This document shows, in pieces, positions 1 through 5,214 of a DNA stretch of 5,214 bases. This DNA comes from Spirochaetota bacterium (GTDB lineage: Bacteria > Spirochaetota > Spirochaetia > B11-G9), in NCBI GenBank assembly GCA_003641695.1, contig QNBL01000202.1, positions 1 through 5,214 of the forward strand, in the 5' to 3' direction. The notes beneath the pieces were generated by a model. The model ran no database searches and had not been told where the DNA came from. It saw nothing but the letters and a program-made list of their open reading frames with translations. The stretch's first letter is position 1. Each line of letters starts with the position of its first letter. A program made the position numbers and the translations under genes.

Positions 1-390
1 ATTGCCATGGCAGCATCCACAGATTCATCATTTAACAAACTAAAATTCAACGGGATGGACTATGCTTCGGCAGCAGATTACGAACTCCTTGAAAAGGCAG
101 TTGCTGTATCCAGGAATACCGGTGTCACCTATCATGTGGGTAAAATTCTTACCTCCGACACCTTCTACCAGGAAGATCCCGAGGAATGGAAAAAATGGGC
201 TGCCTTCGGAATTATCGCTGAAGAGATGGAAACCGCTGCTCTTTACACCATCGCTGCAAAATACAGGGTCAAGGCCCTTTCGCTCCTCACGGTAAGCGAT
301 CATATAATAACAGGTGAATCCATGAGCAGTGATGAGAGACAGACATCATTTACCGAAATGATGGAGGTAGCACTTAATACAATAGTGTAG
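1..390 (+). CDS. deoD: Purine nucleoside phosphorylase, DeoD type (5' end missing)
   Basis: Cytosolic enzyme that cleaves purine (deoxy)nucleosides with phosphate, giving free base and (deoxy)ribose-1-phosphate for purine salvage. The frame is open at the left edge (codons for Ile-Ala precede the ATG at 7), so that ATG is internal: the stretch IAMAASTDS matches the middle of bacterial DeoD. About 129 of roughly 235 residues are visible. Counting the ATG at 7 as residue 1, E73-M74-E75 matches the ribose-binding Glu-Met-Glu of E. coli DeoD (179-181). S97-D98 in TVSDHI matches catalytic Ser203-Asp204, and R111 in DERQT matches Arg217, with spacing exactly conserved. The C-terminus (TEMMEVALNTIV) is the normal end of the family, with a TAG stop at 388-390. 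EMETAALYT resembles the Bacillus-type hexameric enzyme. No terminator is evident before the convergent gene. Confidence 0.95.
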   Translation: MAMAASTDSSFNKLKFNGMDYASAADYELLEKAVAVSRNTGVTYHVGKILTSDTFYQEDPEEWKKWAAFGIIAEEMETAALYTIAAKYRVKALSLLTVSDHIITGESMSSDERQTSFTEMMEVALNTIV

Positions 391-406
391 GACTTGAAGA
401 CAGAGT

Positions 407-1741
407 CTATATTAATACCGATAAAGCGCCGCTGCTTCTCATCTTCAGAGTAACGGCACTTCCTTTCCCTGTAATCTTTTCGATCATAGTTACATAGGCT
501 GCAGCATCGTCACCATGGATGAAGGCAAGAATCGTCCCCGCAAAACCTCCGCCGTGAACCCTGCAGGCACCCCTTCCCTTTTCATGAATAAAAAGTTCGG
601 TAACCGCAAGCACAACACCCATATCCTGAAACTTCTCATCTCCGGATGGAACGACATTCTGCAGCAAACGCCAGGAAGAATCCCCCGATTGAGAAACAAG
701 TTTCAAAAAGCTGTTCATATCTCCCGATTCAAGAGCTTTTAGTTCGGATAGTACCCTCCTGTTTTCCGCAAAATAATGGAGTGATCTGAGGAATGCTCTA
801 TCGCCACACTTATCCCTCACCGCTGAAGCTTTTGCCAGTAACTCATCAACTGATAGCTCCCGAAGCACACCCTTTCCGAAAAAGGAAGCAACGCTTTTCA
901 TCTCTTTTGGAATTGCAGCATACTGATCGGTAAGCGCCGCATGATTACCCCCGCTCTTTACCACAATCACAGAATATCCGCTCTTGTTAAAATCCATCGG
1001 AACCGATTTTACGAAGGGTGAACGATCATCTTTGAAATCAATAAACACAATACCGCCTGCCGCGCAGGCCATCTGATCCATTAATCCGCATGGTTTCCCG
1101 AAAAACACATTCTCTGCATGCTGAGCAACCTCGGCAATTACCCCGAAAGGAATTTCTCCGTTATTATAGAGAGCATTCAAAATTGTACCGCACACAACCT
1201 CAAAAACCGCAGAGGAACTCAACCCTGATCCTGACATAACCTCATTGTGCAGAACAGCATTGAAACCGCCGACCTTATAACCACGATTCCTCAGCCCGGC
1301 TGCAGCACCCTTCACTAAAGCTCCAGCTGTTCCCTCTTCTTCCGGTAAAGCATTGAGATCTCCCGTATCCACCTTAATTGTTTCGTTGTAGGCAGTATCC
1401 CGAATCGTAATAATCCCGTTTGGCACAGGAGCGCAAACAGCGACAGCATCCAGGGAAACACTTCCGGCCACAACCATTCCGTTGTTATGATCCGTATGAT
1501 TTCCCCCAATCTCCACCCTCCCGGGAACATTTATGAGAAAAACCGGGGACGGAGCATGTGAATCAAGAGCAAAATGCTCCTTAAACTCCCGGTAAACATC
1601 CATATACCGCTTCTTTTGCCGTGTAGCATCATCTGCCCTATACAAACCAGCAAGCAGCTTTTTACCTGCCCCGGAATCAAGATACCTTTCCATTTTATTC
1701 ATAGGCATGAGTTTATTTAAAATACAGTTCGTCGTCAACAA
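407..1741 (-). CDS. Galactokinase-family GHMP sugar kinase (galK-like), variant sugar-binding motif
   Basis: Predicted cytosolic kinase that phosphorylates the C1 hydroxyl of galactose or a related sugar with ATP. All three GHMP motifs are present, numbered from the TTG at 1741. Motif 1 is at 73-88 (PGRVEIGGNHTDHN) with R75, H82 and D84. Motif 2 is the glycine/serine ATP loop GSGLSSSA at 171-178. Motif 3 is CRVHGGGFAG at 393-402. The catalytic Asp is D222 in CGLMDQ, and Y274 lies 7 residues after H267, as in human GALK1 near Tyr236. Where classical galactokinases have GEHTDY, this protein has GNHTDH: the sugar-contacting Glu is N81 and the following Tyr is His. Related proteins in spirochaetes and Firmicutes are usually annotated galactokinase, but the substrate is uncertain. 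The length (about 430-444 aa) is normal. The start is unclear: TTG at 1741 has AGGA 5 nt upstream, whereas ATGs at 1708, 1702 and 1693 lack a Shine-Dalgarno site but fit the family's N-terminus. The stop is TAG at 407-409. Confidence 0.88.
   Translation of the reverse strand: MLTTNCILNKLMPMNKMERYLDSGAGKKLLAGLYRADDATRQKKRYMDVYREFKEHFALDSHAPSPVFLINVPGRVEIGGNHTDHNNGMVVAGSVSLDAVAVCAPVPNGIITIRDTAYNETIKVDTGDLNALPEEEGTAGALVKGAAAGLRNRGYKVGGFNAVLHNEVMSGSGLSSSAVFEVVCGTILNALYNNGEIPFGVIAEVAQHAENVFFGKPCGLMDQMACAAGGIVFIDFKDDRSPFVKSVPMDFNKSGYSVIVVKSGGNHAALTDQYAAIPKEMKSVASFFGKGVLRELSVDELLAKASAVRDKCGDRAFLRSLHYFAENRRVLSELKALESGDMNSFLKLVSQSGDSSWRLLQNVVPSGDEKFQDMGVVLAVTELFIHEKGRGACRVHGGGFAGTILAFIHGDDAAAYVTMIEKITGKGSAVTLKMRSSGALSVLI
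1710..1738 (-). promoter_or_regulatory. Possible sigma-70 promoter at the start of the kinase gene
   Basis: On the minus strand TTGACG (1738-1733) is followed after exactly 17 nt by TAAACT (1715-1710), matching the -35 and -10 consensus at 5 of 6 and 4 of 6 bases. It overlaps the first codons of the longest kinase reading frame. If used, transcription would begin about at the ATG at 1702, giving a nearly leaderless message. This is pattern matching only. The competing reading is that these bases code from the TTG at 1741. Confidence 0.25.
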
Positions 1742-1746
1742 ACCAT

Positions 1747-1750
1747 TCCT
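1747..1750 (-). promoter_or_regulatory. Weak Shine-Dalgarno before the TTG start of the kinase
   Basis: AGGA lies 5 nt upstream of the TTG at 1741 and is the only Shine-Dalgarno-like sequence near any candidate start of the kinase gene. An ATG at 1746-1744 directly abuts it but reaches TGA after three codons (ATG GTT TGT TGA, 1746-1735). It is therefore not a start for the gene, and it would compete with the TTG if used. Confidence 0.35.
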
Positions 1751-1757
1751 GATTTGC

Positions 1758-1775
1758 AGGGAAATGTCTTTCCCT
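1758..1775. repeat. Perfect 7-bp hairpin upstream of the kinase
   Basis: AGGGAAA (1758-1764) and TTTCCCT (1769-1775) are exact reverse complements around a 4-nt loop. On the minus strand the hairpin ends 16 nt before the TTG at 1741, in the presumed leader. No T-run follows on either strand, so it is not a standard intrinsic terminator. It could be a leader RNA structure or one end of the adjoining repeat element. Confidence 0.6.
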
Positions 1776-1785
1776 ACGCTCCAAC

Positions 1786-1844
1786 CCCGCTTATCCCTGT
1801 GCCTTTATCCGGCTCCGTCCCCTCCGCCGGGGCACAGGGGCGGG
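1786..1844 (+). repeat. Long nested GC-rich hairpin, REP/MITE-like or terminator-like
   Basis: Three nested arm pairs are visible. CCCGC (1786-1790) pairs with GCGGG (1840-1844), CCCTGTGCC (1795-1803) with GGCACAGGG (1831-1839), and CCGGC (1809-1813) with GCCGG (1826-1830), around a 12-nt loop. The bulges (1791-1794 and 1804-1808) all lie on the left arm. Plus-strand TTTT follows at 1845-1848, which would make it terminator-like for plus-strand transcription, although no plus-strand gene ends here. It lies between two minus-strand genes and is much more GC-rich than its surroundings. A dispersed palindromic repeat is my preferred reading. A bidirectional transcription barrier is the alternative. 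Confidence 0.6.
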
Positions 1845-1873
1845 TTTTACGCTACCCATTCTGGGGACGGAGC
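1812..1873. repeat. Perfect 11-bp inverted repeat after the barrel gene
   Basis: GCTCCGTCCCC (1812-1822) and GGGGACGGAGC (1863-1873) are exact reverse complements separated by 40 nt. The right arm begins 1 nt after the TAA stop of the barrel gene on the minus strand. The left arm overlaps the innermost stem of the 1786-1844 hairpin (bases 1812-1813), so the two folds partly compete. No T-run follows on the minus strand, so a standard intrinsic terminator for the upstream operon is not shown. The arms could be the ends of a small repeat. Confidence 0.6.
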
Positions 1874-1874
1874 A

Positions 1875-3155
1875 TTAAAAACTGTACTTAGCCTGGATAT
1901 ATCCAAGATCATTTGCATCATACTGACCGAAATATCCCGTATCCCCGATAAAAATATCTACCCCTGCAGTTAACAGCATCCCCTCTGTAACAGAATATCC
2001 TGCTGAAAACCGGAGAAGAGCGTCTTCGTTATTCAGGCCGTAGTATCCAAAAAATTTCAGTTCAAGACTGTCGTCCATAAACTTCTTCGCAGTGAGAAAC
2101 GTCATTGTGGAGTTAAACTCATCGTTGTTTATTTTACTATCGTAATCCAGAATATATTCCTGAATAAACTGAACTCCAAGATTTACCCCGGCAATAACGT
2201 AATCAGCTCCGGCCATGTAGTGAATTGCATCTTTTTCAATTGTTCCGTCACCACCGGAACCAAGATCTGCCAAAAGAGCATCGGGAGACATATTAAAAGC
2301 CTTTCCGCTGTAGTAGGCCCCTTCCCCCTTCATTACTACTCCTGCAATCTCGGTGGAAAAGCTTCCTCCTCCCATTAATAACCGCTGGTACTCTTTGGTA
2401 ACATCCACCAGTTTAGGTGTGCTTGCCAAATTAACAGGAGTTACATGACCTGTTGGCGCATCATCAAACATCGTACCGCCCATTAATTCAAAATCGAAGG
2501 CAGATCCCATATATGATACTTTAGCAAACCCTTCACTGTTCTCCAGAGTTGTAGACGGAAGAGAAGTAGAGATTGAAGGCTCTACCCCCGTCGGGAAATC
2601 CATCGAAACTGCCCAAAGGGAATCCTGTGCTGGAAGGATATTCGGCGTGAATACAGGGATCCACACCCCTTCAAGAGCAAAATTGCCAAGGTAGTAGTCC
2701 GCTTTTAGTGCAGTAACTCCGAGCCTTATCTCGTCAAAATCGGGAATAATAAACTTGCTCATATCCTTGGGAGAAACCACATCGGTAATAAAGACCCCGT
2801 CACCTTTACCCCAAATGATCTGCTGCTTACCAATACGAAGATCCAGACTGTCTGAATATAAATCAAAGTAAAGTTCCCGGATACCTGCACTCAAAGTAGT
2901 ATCTCCGTCAGCATATACATAACCTTCTGCATGCAGATCCGCTCTATCTCCCGAATAATCGGCCTTCAGGTCAAAGGTATTCTGAACAGATGCAAAATCA
3001 TTATCCGAAGTACCATCCTGCAGGTTATTGAAAAGAATTCCCGTGTAGTTTCTAACATAGCCTCCGAAATCAATACTATCCTGAGCTGAGACATTCATCA
3101 GTCCTGTAGTTACCATTAATATTAGGAGAATAACTATATACTTTACGTTTTTCAT
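1875..3155 (-). CDS. DUF1302-like outer-membrane beta-barrel protein
   Basis: Predicted outer-membrane channel or receptor. Residues 1-24 form a Sec signal peptide (MKNVK basic start, hydrophobic core, cleavage after VSA before QD). The mature part alternates polar and hydrophobic residues with many aromatics and glycines, typical of beta strands. The protein ends YIQAKYSF, a terminal-Phe signal of the kind recognised by the BAM machinery. The block IGKQQIIWGKGDG (108-120), the following DVVSPKD (125-131) and EGVWIPVFTPNILP (162-175) resemble the conserved core of the DUF1302 family, a known neighbour of RND exporters. The length of 426 aa is shorter than many proteobacterial members. The ATG at 3155-3153 is 1 nt after the upstream gene's TAG and has AAGGAG 9 nt ahead, so it is probably co-translated with the carrier gene. 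Family assignment is from motif recall; substrate unknown. Confidence 0.85.
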   Translation of the reverse strand: MKNVKYIVILLILMVTTGLMNVSAQDSIDFGGYVRNYTGILFNNLQDGTSDNDFASVQNTFDLKADYSGDRADLHAEGYVYADGDTTLSAGIRELYFDLYSDSLDLRIGKQQIIWGKGDGVFITDVVSPKDMSKFIIPDFDEIRLGVTALKADYYLGNFALEGVWIPVFTPNILPAQDSLWAVSMDFPTGVEPSISTSLPSTTLENSEGFAKVSYMGSAFDFELMGGTMFDDAPTGHVTPVNLASTPKLVDVTKEYQRLLMGGGSFSTEIAGVVMKGEGAYYSGKAFNMSPDALLADLGSGGDGTIEKDAIHYMAGADYVIAGVNLGVQFIQEYILDYDSKINNDEFNSTMTFLTAKKFMDDSLELKFFGYYGLNNEDALLRFSAGYSVTEGMLLTAGVDIFIGDTGYFGQYDANDLGYIQAKYSF

Positions 3156-3156
3156 G

Positions 3157-3942
3157 CTATCTTACTCCTTTCTTCATCTGCCGCTCGGTAAAAAAATTGT
3201 CGTTTATACTCTTCCCAATCTGCACATCTTTGAACTGGAGCCTGGTTGTATGATTCTTCTGAACATTTTCCATTTCCATATCGAGAATAACCCAGTATCC
3301 GTTCACTTTATCCACCGAATGGATGGTAAGGGTCTTCAACAGATCTCCATCTTCATCGTAAAACTCTTTTTTTGTACCTACCCAGCTGTTTTTGACAACC
3401 CAGGTAATTGTTTTTGAATACATGGAATTCTTATCTTTTGGGGTACTCTCTATAACGTAACAATCCTTTCCATTTATCGTCTCCTCACCGATAATTCTAT
3501 GGGTATCATCCTCCGGCTTACGGTCTCCGAGATCGTCATAGGTAAAATCAGATCCCATAAAATAATCACTCTTGTTTTCACTCGATATTCTCTTTACTTT
3601 TTTAAGTGCAGGGAGATATATCCACATATCATCATCTTTACCGCTGTCGCCATAGGACCAGTCCATAAAAGAGGTATTCTTTACATCCGCAGGGGAGGTA
3701 AAAAACATTATCTTTTTCTCATCATCACCGTACTTTTTAAGATACTGACGTATGGTTCTTTCCCTTGTTGATCCTCTTGAATTTGTCAGCGTCATGGTCA
3801 TCTCCGATGTAATTGCCGGTCCTGTAGGTCTGTTATACACATTCTTCATAACATCAAGTCCCGTAATACTCTGAGCACTAACCAATACGGTGGTGCAGGT
3901 TATCAGAAAAACGGAAAGTGTGATTCTTTTTAACTCTTTCAT
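3157..3942 (-). CDS. LolA-like outer-membrane lipoprotein-sorting protein
   Basis: Predicted soluble periplasmic carrier with the LolA-type half-barrel fold, which shields a lipid or other hydrophobic ligand. Residues 1-23 are a Sec signal peptide (basic MKELKR, hydrophobic core, cleavage after VSA before QS). Recognisable family signatures are MWIYLPALKKVKRIS (106-120), then DYFMGSDFTYDDLGD (126-140), then NGKDCYVIESTPK (157-169), as in proteins annotated 'outer membrane lipoprotein-sorting protein' (LolA_like). At 261 aa it has normal length. It is probably not true LolA, because such genes typically accompany an RND exporter, as here. The ATG (3942-3940) overlaps the exporter's TGA in ATGA and has AAGGAG 7 nt upstream, indicating translational coupling. 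A cysteine at residue 16 lies inside the signal peptide after Leu-Ile-Thr, which is a poor lipobox, so I favour a soluble protein. Confidence 0.88.
   Translation of the reverse strand: MKELKRITLSVFLITCTTVLVSAQSITGLDVMKNVYNRPTGPAITSEMTMTLTNSRGSTRERTIRQYLKKYGDDEKKIMFFTSPADVKNTSFMDWSYGDSGKDDDMWIYLPALKKVKRISSENKSDYFMGSDFTYDDLGDRKPEDDTHRIIGEETINGKDCYVIESTPKDKNSMYSKTITWVVKNSWVGTKKEFYDEDGDLLKTLTIHSVDKVNGYWVILDMEMENVQKNHTTRLQFKDVQIGKSINDNFFTERQMKKGVR
3165..3170 (-). promoter_or_regulatory. Shine-Dalgarno of the beta-barrel gene
   Basis: AAGGAG on the minus strand lies 9 nt before the ATG at 3155, inside the final codons of the LolA-like gene (encoding KKGVR). It supports this start and reinitiation after the TAG at 3159-3157. 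Confidence 0.75.
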
Positions 3943-5214
3943 TTCTTGTCTCCTTTCTTGAAATAAATATTAGTCATATATACAAGCATGAACATTAAGG
4001 TTAATGTCCCTGCAAAACTGGTAAACATATTCAGGGAAACCAGTGCCCCGAGCTGCCTGTTGGGGGGGAATATCGAGAAAAGGAACACCAGGAACCCTGA
4101 TATTACAACAACCGCATTAAAGAGGATTGCTCTCCCTGAATGGGCCATTGCCAACTGCGACACGTGAAGTTTATCAGTATCTATCAGTGAGTATTCCCGG
4201 TAATTTTCAATAAAGTGTATGGCATAATCTATCCCTATTCCGACTGCGATACTTGATATCAGGGCGGTAGTCGGTCCCAGTGGAATATTGAGCAGTCCCA
4301 TTGCCCCAAAGTTAATGAGAGCGGTGAACAAAACTGGTATTGAACCGATTAGGCCGAGGCGGATATCCTTGAACATTAACGTAAGCAGAATTATTACAAT
4401 GAGCAGGGACAGCCCCAAGCTTGAGATCTGTCCTTTTAGAATCAGCTCGGAAAACACAAGAGCCTTGTACCCCGATCCGGCATAGCGCACATCAATACCA
4501 TACTCATCTAATGTATCCCTGTAACCGTCTATAATGGAAACAACTTCCCTCATGGAATTGGAATCATCCGATTTCAACTGTACGGTAAGATTCATTGTCC
4601 GATAATTGTAATCTATTACACTATTGAGAGTTTCGGGATCTCCGGACATCTCATAGAGAAGCAGATACTGTGCAATCATGTCTCTGCTCTCTGGTATCGT
4701 GTTAAACTCTTCCTTGTTTTCATTCATTACCATATTCATCCGGCGGATAAAATCGGTAAGGGAAAAGGTATCCCCCACAACCGGCAGAACTGCAAGTTTT
4801 TCCTGAATAGTACTGACAAGTCTCAGGGTTTCTGGATTTTTAAAGGCTTCATCCTCTTTTGCTTCGAGAATTACGTTAAAACTTGAAGTCCCCGCAAAAT
4901 GCTCATTTATGAATTTATCAGTTACCCTGATTGTACTGTCCTCTTTAAAGTTTGCCAGAAAACTTGAATCCACCCGGACTCTCGTCAAACCAAAAATTGA
5001 TCCTGCTATAAGTACAACCGCAGTTGTAATAACCAGAACTTTATGCGAAAGTATTTTTCTGGTAAATTTATAGGAAATAGTATTTTTTTCCTGGTATTGT
5101 TCTTTATCTTCAAGATCAAGATCCTCCGCAGCAGGTTTATGCCGCTTGGGAAGACCGGTAATCATAAGAGAGGCGGGAATAAGCACCATGGAAAGCACAA
5201 AAGCTGAAAGAACC
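3939..5214 (-). CDS. MMPL/RND-superfamily exporter (N-terminal part missing)
   Basis: Inner-membrane, proton-driven exporter of the RND superfamily, MMPL/COG1033 type. The frame stays open to the right edge, so the GTG at 5198 is internal: VLSAFVLSMVLIPASLMI is the end of the first membrane bundle. About 424 codons, roughly the C-terminal half of a typical 750-800-residue protein, are visible. Numbering from that GTG, a charged cytoplasmic linker (about 17-50) leads to a membrane helix at about 53-71. A periplasmic domain follows (about 72-255), then five helices at about 256-275, 281-303, 308-330, 357-376 and 388-412. The fourth of the six carries GIGIDY (320-325); its Asp324 is the usual proton-relay position in this family. 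The C-terminus KKGDKK is cytoplasmic. It is the first visible gene of a three-gene operon, and its substrate is presumably passed to the LolA-like protein. Promoter and any regulator lie outside the window. Confidence 0.92.
   Translation of the reverse strand, partial: VLSAFVLSMVLIPASLMITGLPKRHKPAAEDLDLEDKEQYQEKNTISYKFTRKILSHKVLVITTAVVLIAGSIFGLTRVRVDSSFLANFKEDSTIRVTDKFINEHFAGTSSFNVILEAKEDEAFKNPETLRLVSTIQEKLAVLPVVGDTFSLTDFIRRMNMVMNENKEEFNTIPESRDMIAQYLLLYEMSGDPETLNSVIDYNYRTMNLTVQLKSDDSNSMREVVSIIDGYRDTLDEYGIDVRYAGSGYKALVFSELILKGQISSLGLSLLIVIILLTLMFKDIRLGLIGSIPVLFTALINFGAMGLLNIPLGPTTALISSIAVGIGIDYAIHFIENYREYSLIDTDKLHVSQLAMAHSGRAILFNAVVVISGFLVFLFSIFPPNRQLGALVSLNMFTSFAGTLTLMFMLVYMTNIYFKKGDKK
3950..3955 (-). 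promoter_or_regulatory. Shine-Dalgarno of the LolA-like gene
   Basis: AAGGAG on the minus strand lies 7 nt before the ATG at 3942, within the last codons of the exporter gene. With the ATGA stop-start overlap it fixes the start of the LolA-like gene and supports coupled translation. Confidence 0.8.

Noticed and set aside
40..303. Minus-strand frame within deoD, and other frames inside the real genes such as 515-742, 1315-1530, 3154-3417, 3499-3771 and 4288-4485
   Set aside because: These lie inside well-supported genes in another frame, show no family resemblance and lack credible ribosome-binding context.
7..390. ATG at 7 as a true start of a short 127-residue protein
   Set aside because: The frame continues to the left edge with residues matching DeoD (IAMAAS), and the catalytic residues keep full-length DeoD spacing. 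The gene is cut by the window, not truncated.
1786..1848. Simple rho-independent terminator of the three-gene operon
   Set aside because: The operon runs on the minus strand, but the T-run after the hairpin is on the plus strand and is only four bases long. Termination by the structure cannot be excluded, but the classical form is absent.
1707..1973. Plus-strand reading frame of 88 codons across the intergenic block
   Set aside because: It overlaps both flanking minus-strand genes and the inverted repeats. It has a proline-rich low-complexity middle and no recognisable family, so it is best explained as chance.
3157..3942. LolA-like protein as a lipoprotein through Cys16
   Set aside because: The cysteine follows Leu-Ile-Thr inside the hydrophobic core, and a good signal peptidase I site (VSA before QS) comes 7 residues later. 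Spirochaete lipoboxes are relaxed, so this is unlikely but not excluded.
3939..5198. GTG at 5198 as the start of a half-size RND protein
   Set aside because: The frame remains open to the window edge, and the sequence around the GTG is the middle of a transmembrane helix typical of the end of the first RND bundle.

Overview
The window looks like ordinary chromosomal DNA from a diderm bacterium. The signs are Sec signal peptides, an outer-membrane beta-barrel ending in phenylalanine, and a periplasmic LolA-like carrier encoded beside an RND transporter. An environmental spirochaete (Spirochaetota) is my best guess. It rests on the galactokinase variant with the GGNHTDH signature and on the style of the envelope proteins, and no marker gene here proves it. 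The DNA is moderately AT-rich apart from one clearly GC-rich intergenic block at about 1781-1873. I see no tRNA, rRNA, CRISPR array, transposase or phage gene.

Layout: (1) 1-390, plus strand: the C-terminal half of a DeoD-type purine nucleoside phosphorylase, cut by the left edge. (2) 407-1741, minus strand, convergent with deoD across a 16-bp gap: a GHMP kinase of the galactokinase family with an altered sugar-binding signature and an unclear start. (3) 1742-1874: a GC-rich non-coding stretch with several nested inverted repeats. (4) 1875-5214, minus strand: three tightly packed genes, read from the right as an MMPL/RND exporter (5' part outside the window), a LolA-like periplasmic protein, and a DUF1302-like outer-membrane beta-barrel. 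The first two overlap in ATGA and the last two are 1 bp apart.

The three-gene block is the main biological content. It has one component for each envelope layer: an inner-membrane pump, a soluble hydrophobic-ligand carrier and an outer-membrane barrel. This matches the known pattern in which DUF1302, LolA-like/DUF1329 and COG1033-type RND genes sit together. The likely role is moving a lipid or other hydrophobic molecule across the periplasm, but the substrate cannot be read from the sequence. DeoD (nucleoside phosphorolysis) and the galactokinase-like enzyme (sugar-1-phosphate formation) are metabolic genes with no obvious link to the transport block.

The points most worth following are the transport triad, the changed sugar-binding residues of the kinase, and the structured GC-rich element between the barrel gene and the kinase gene. 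I found no clear-cut new system.
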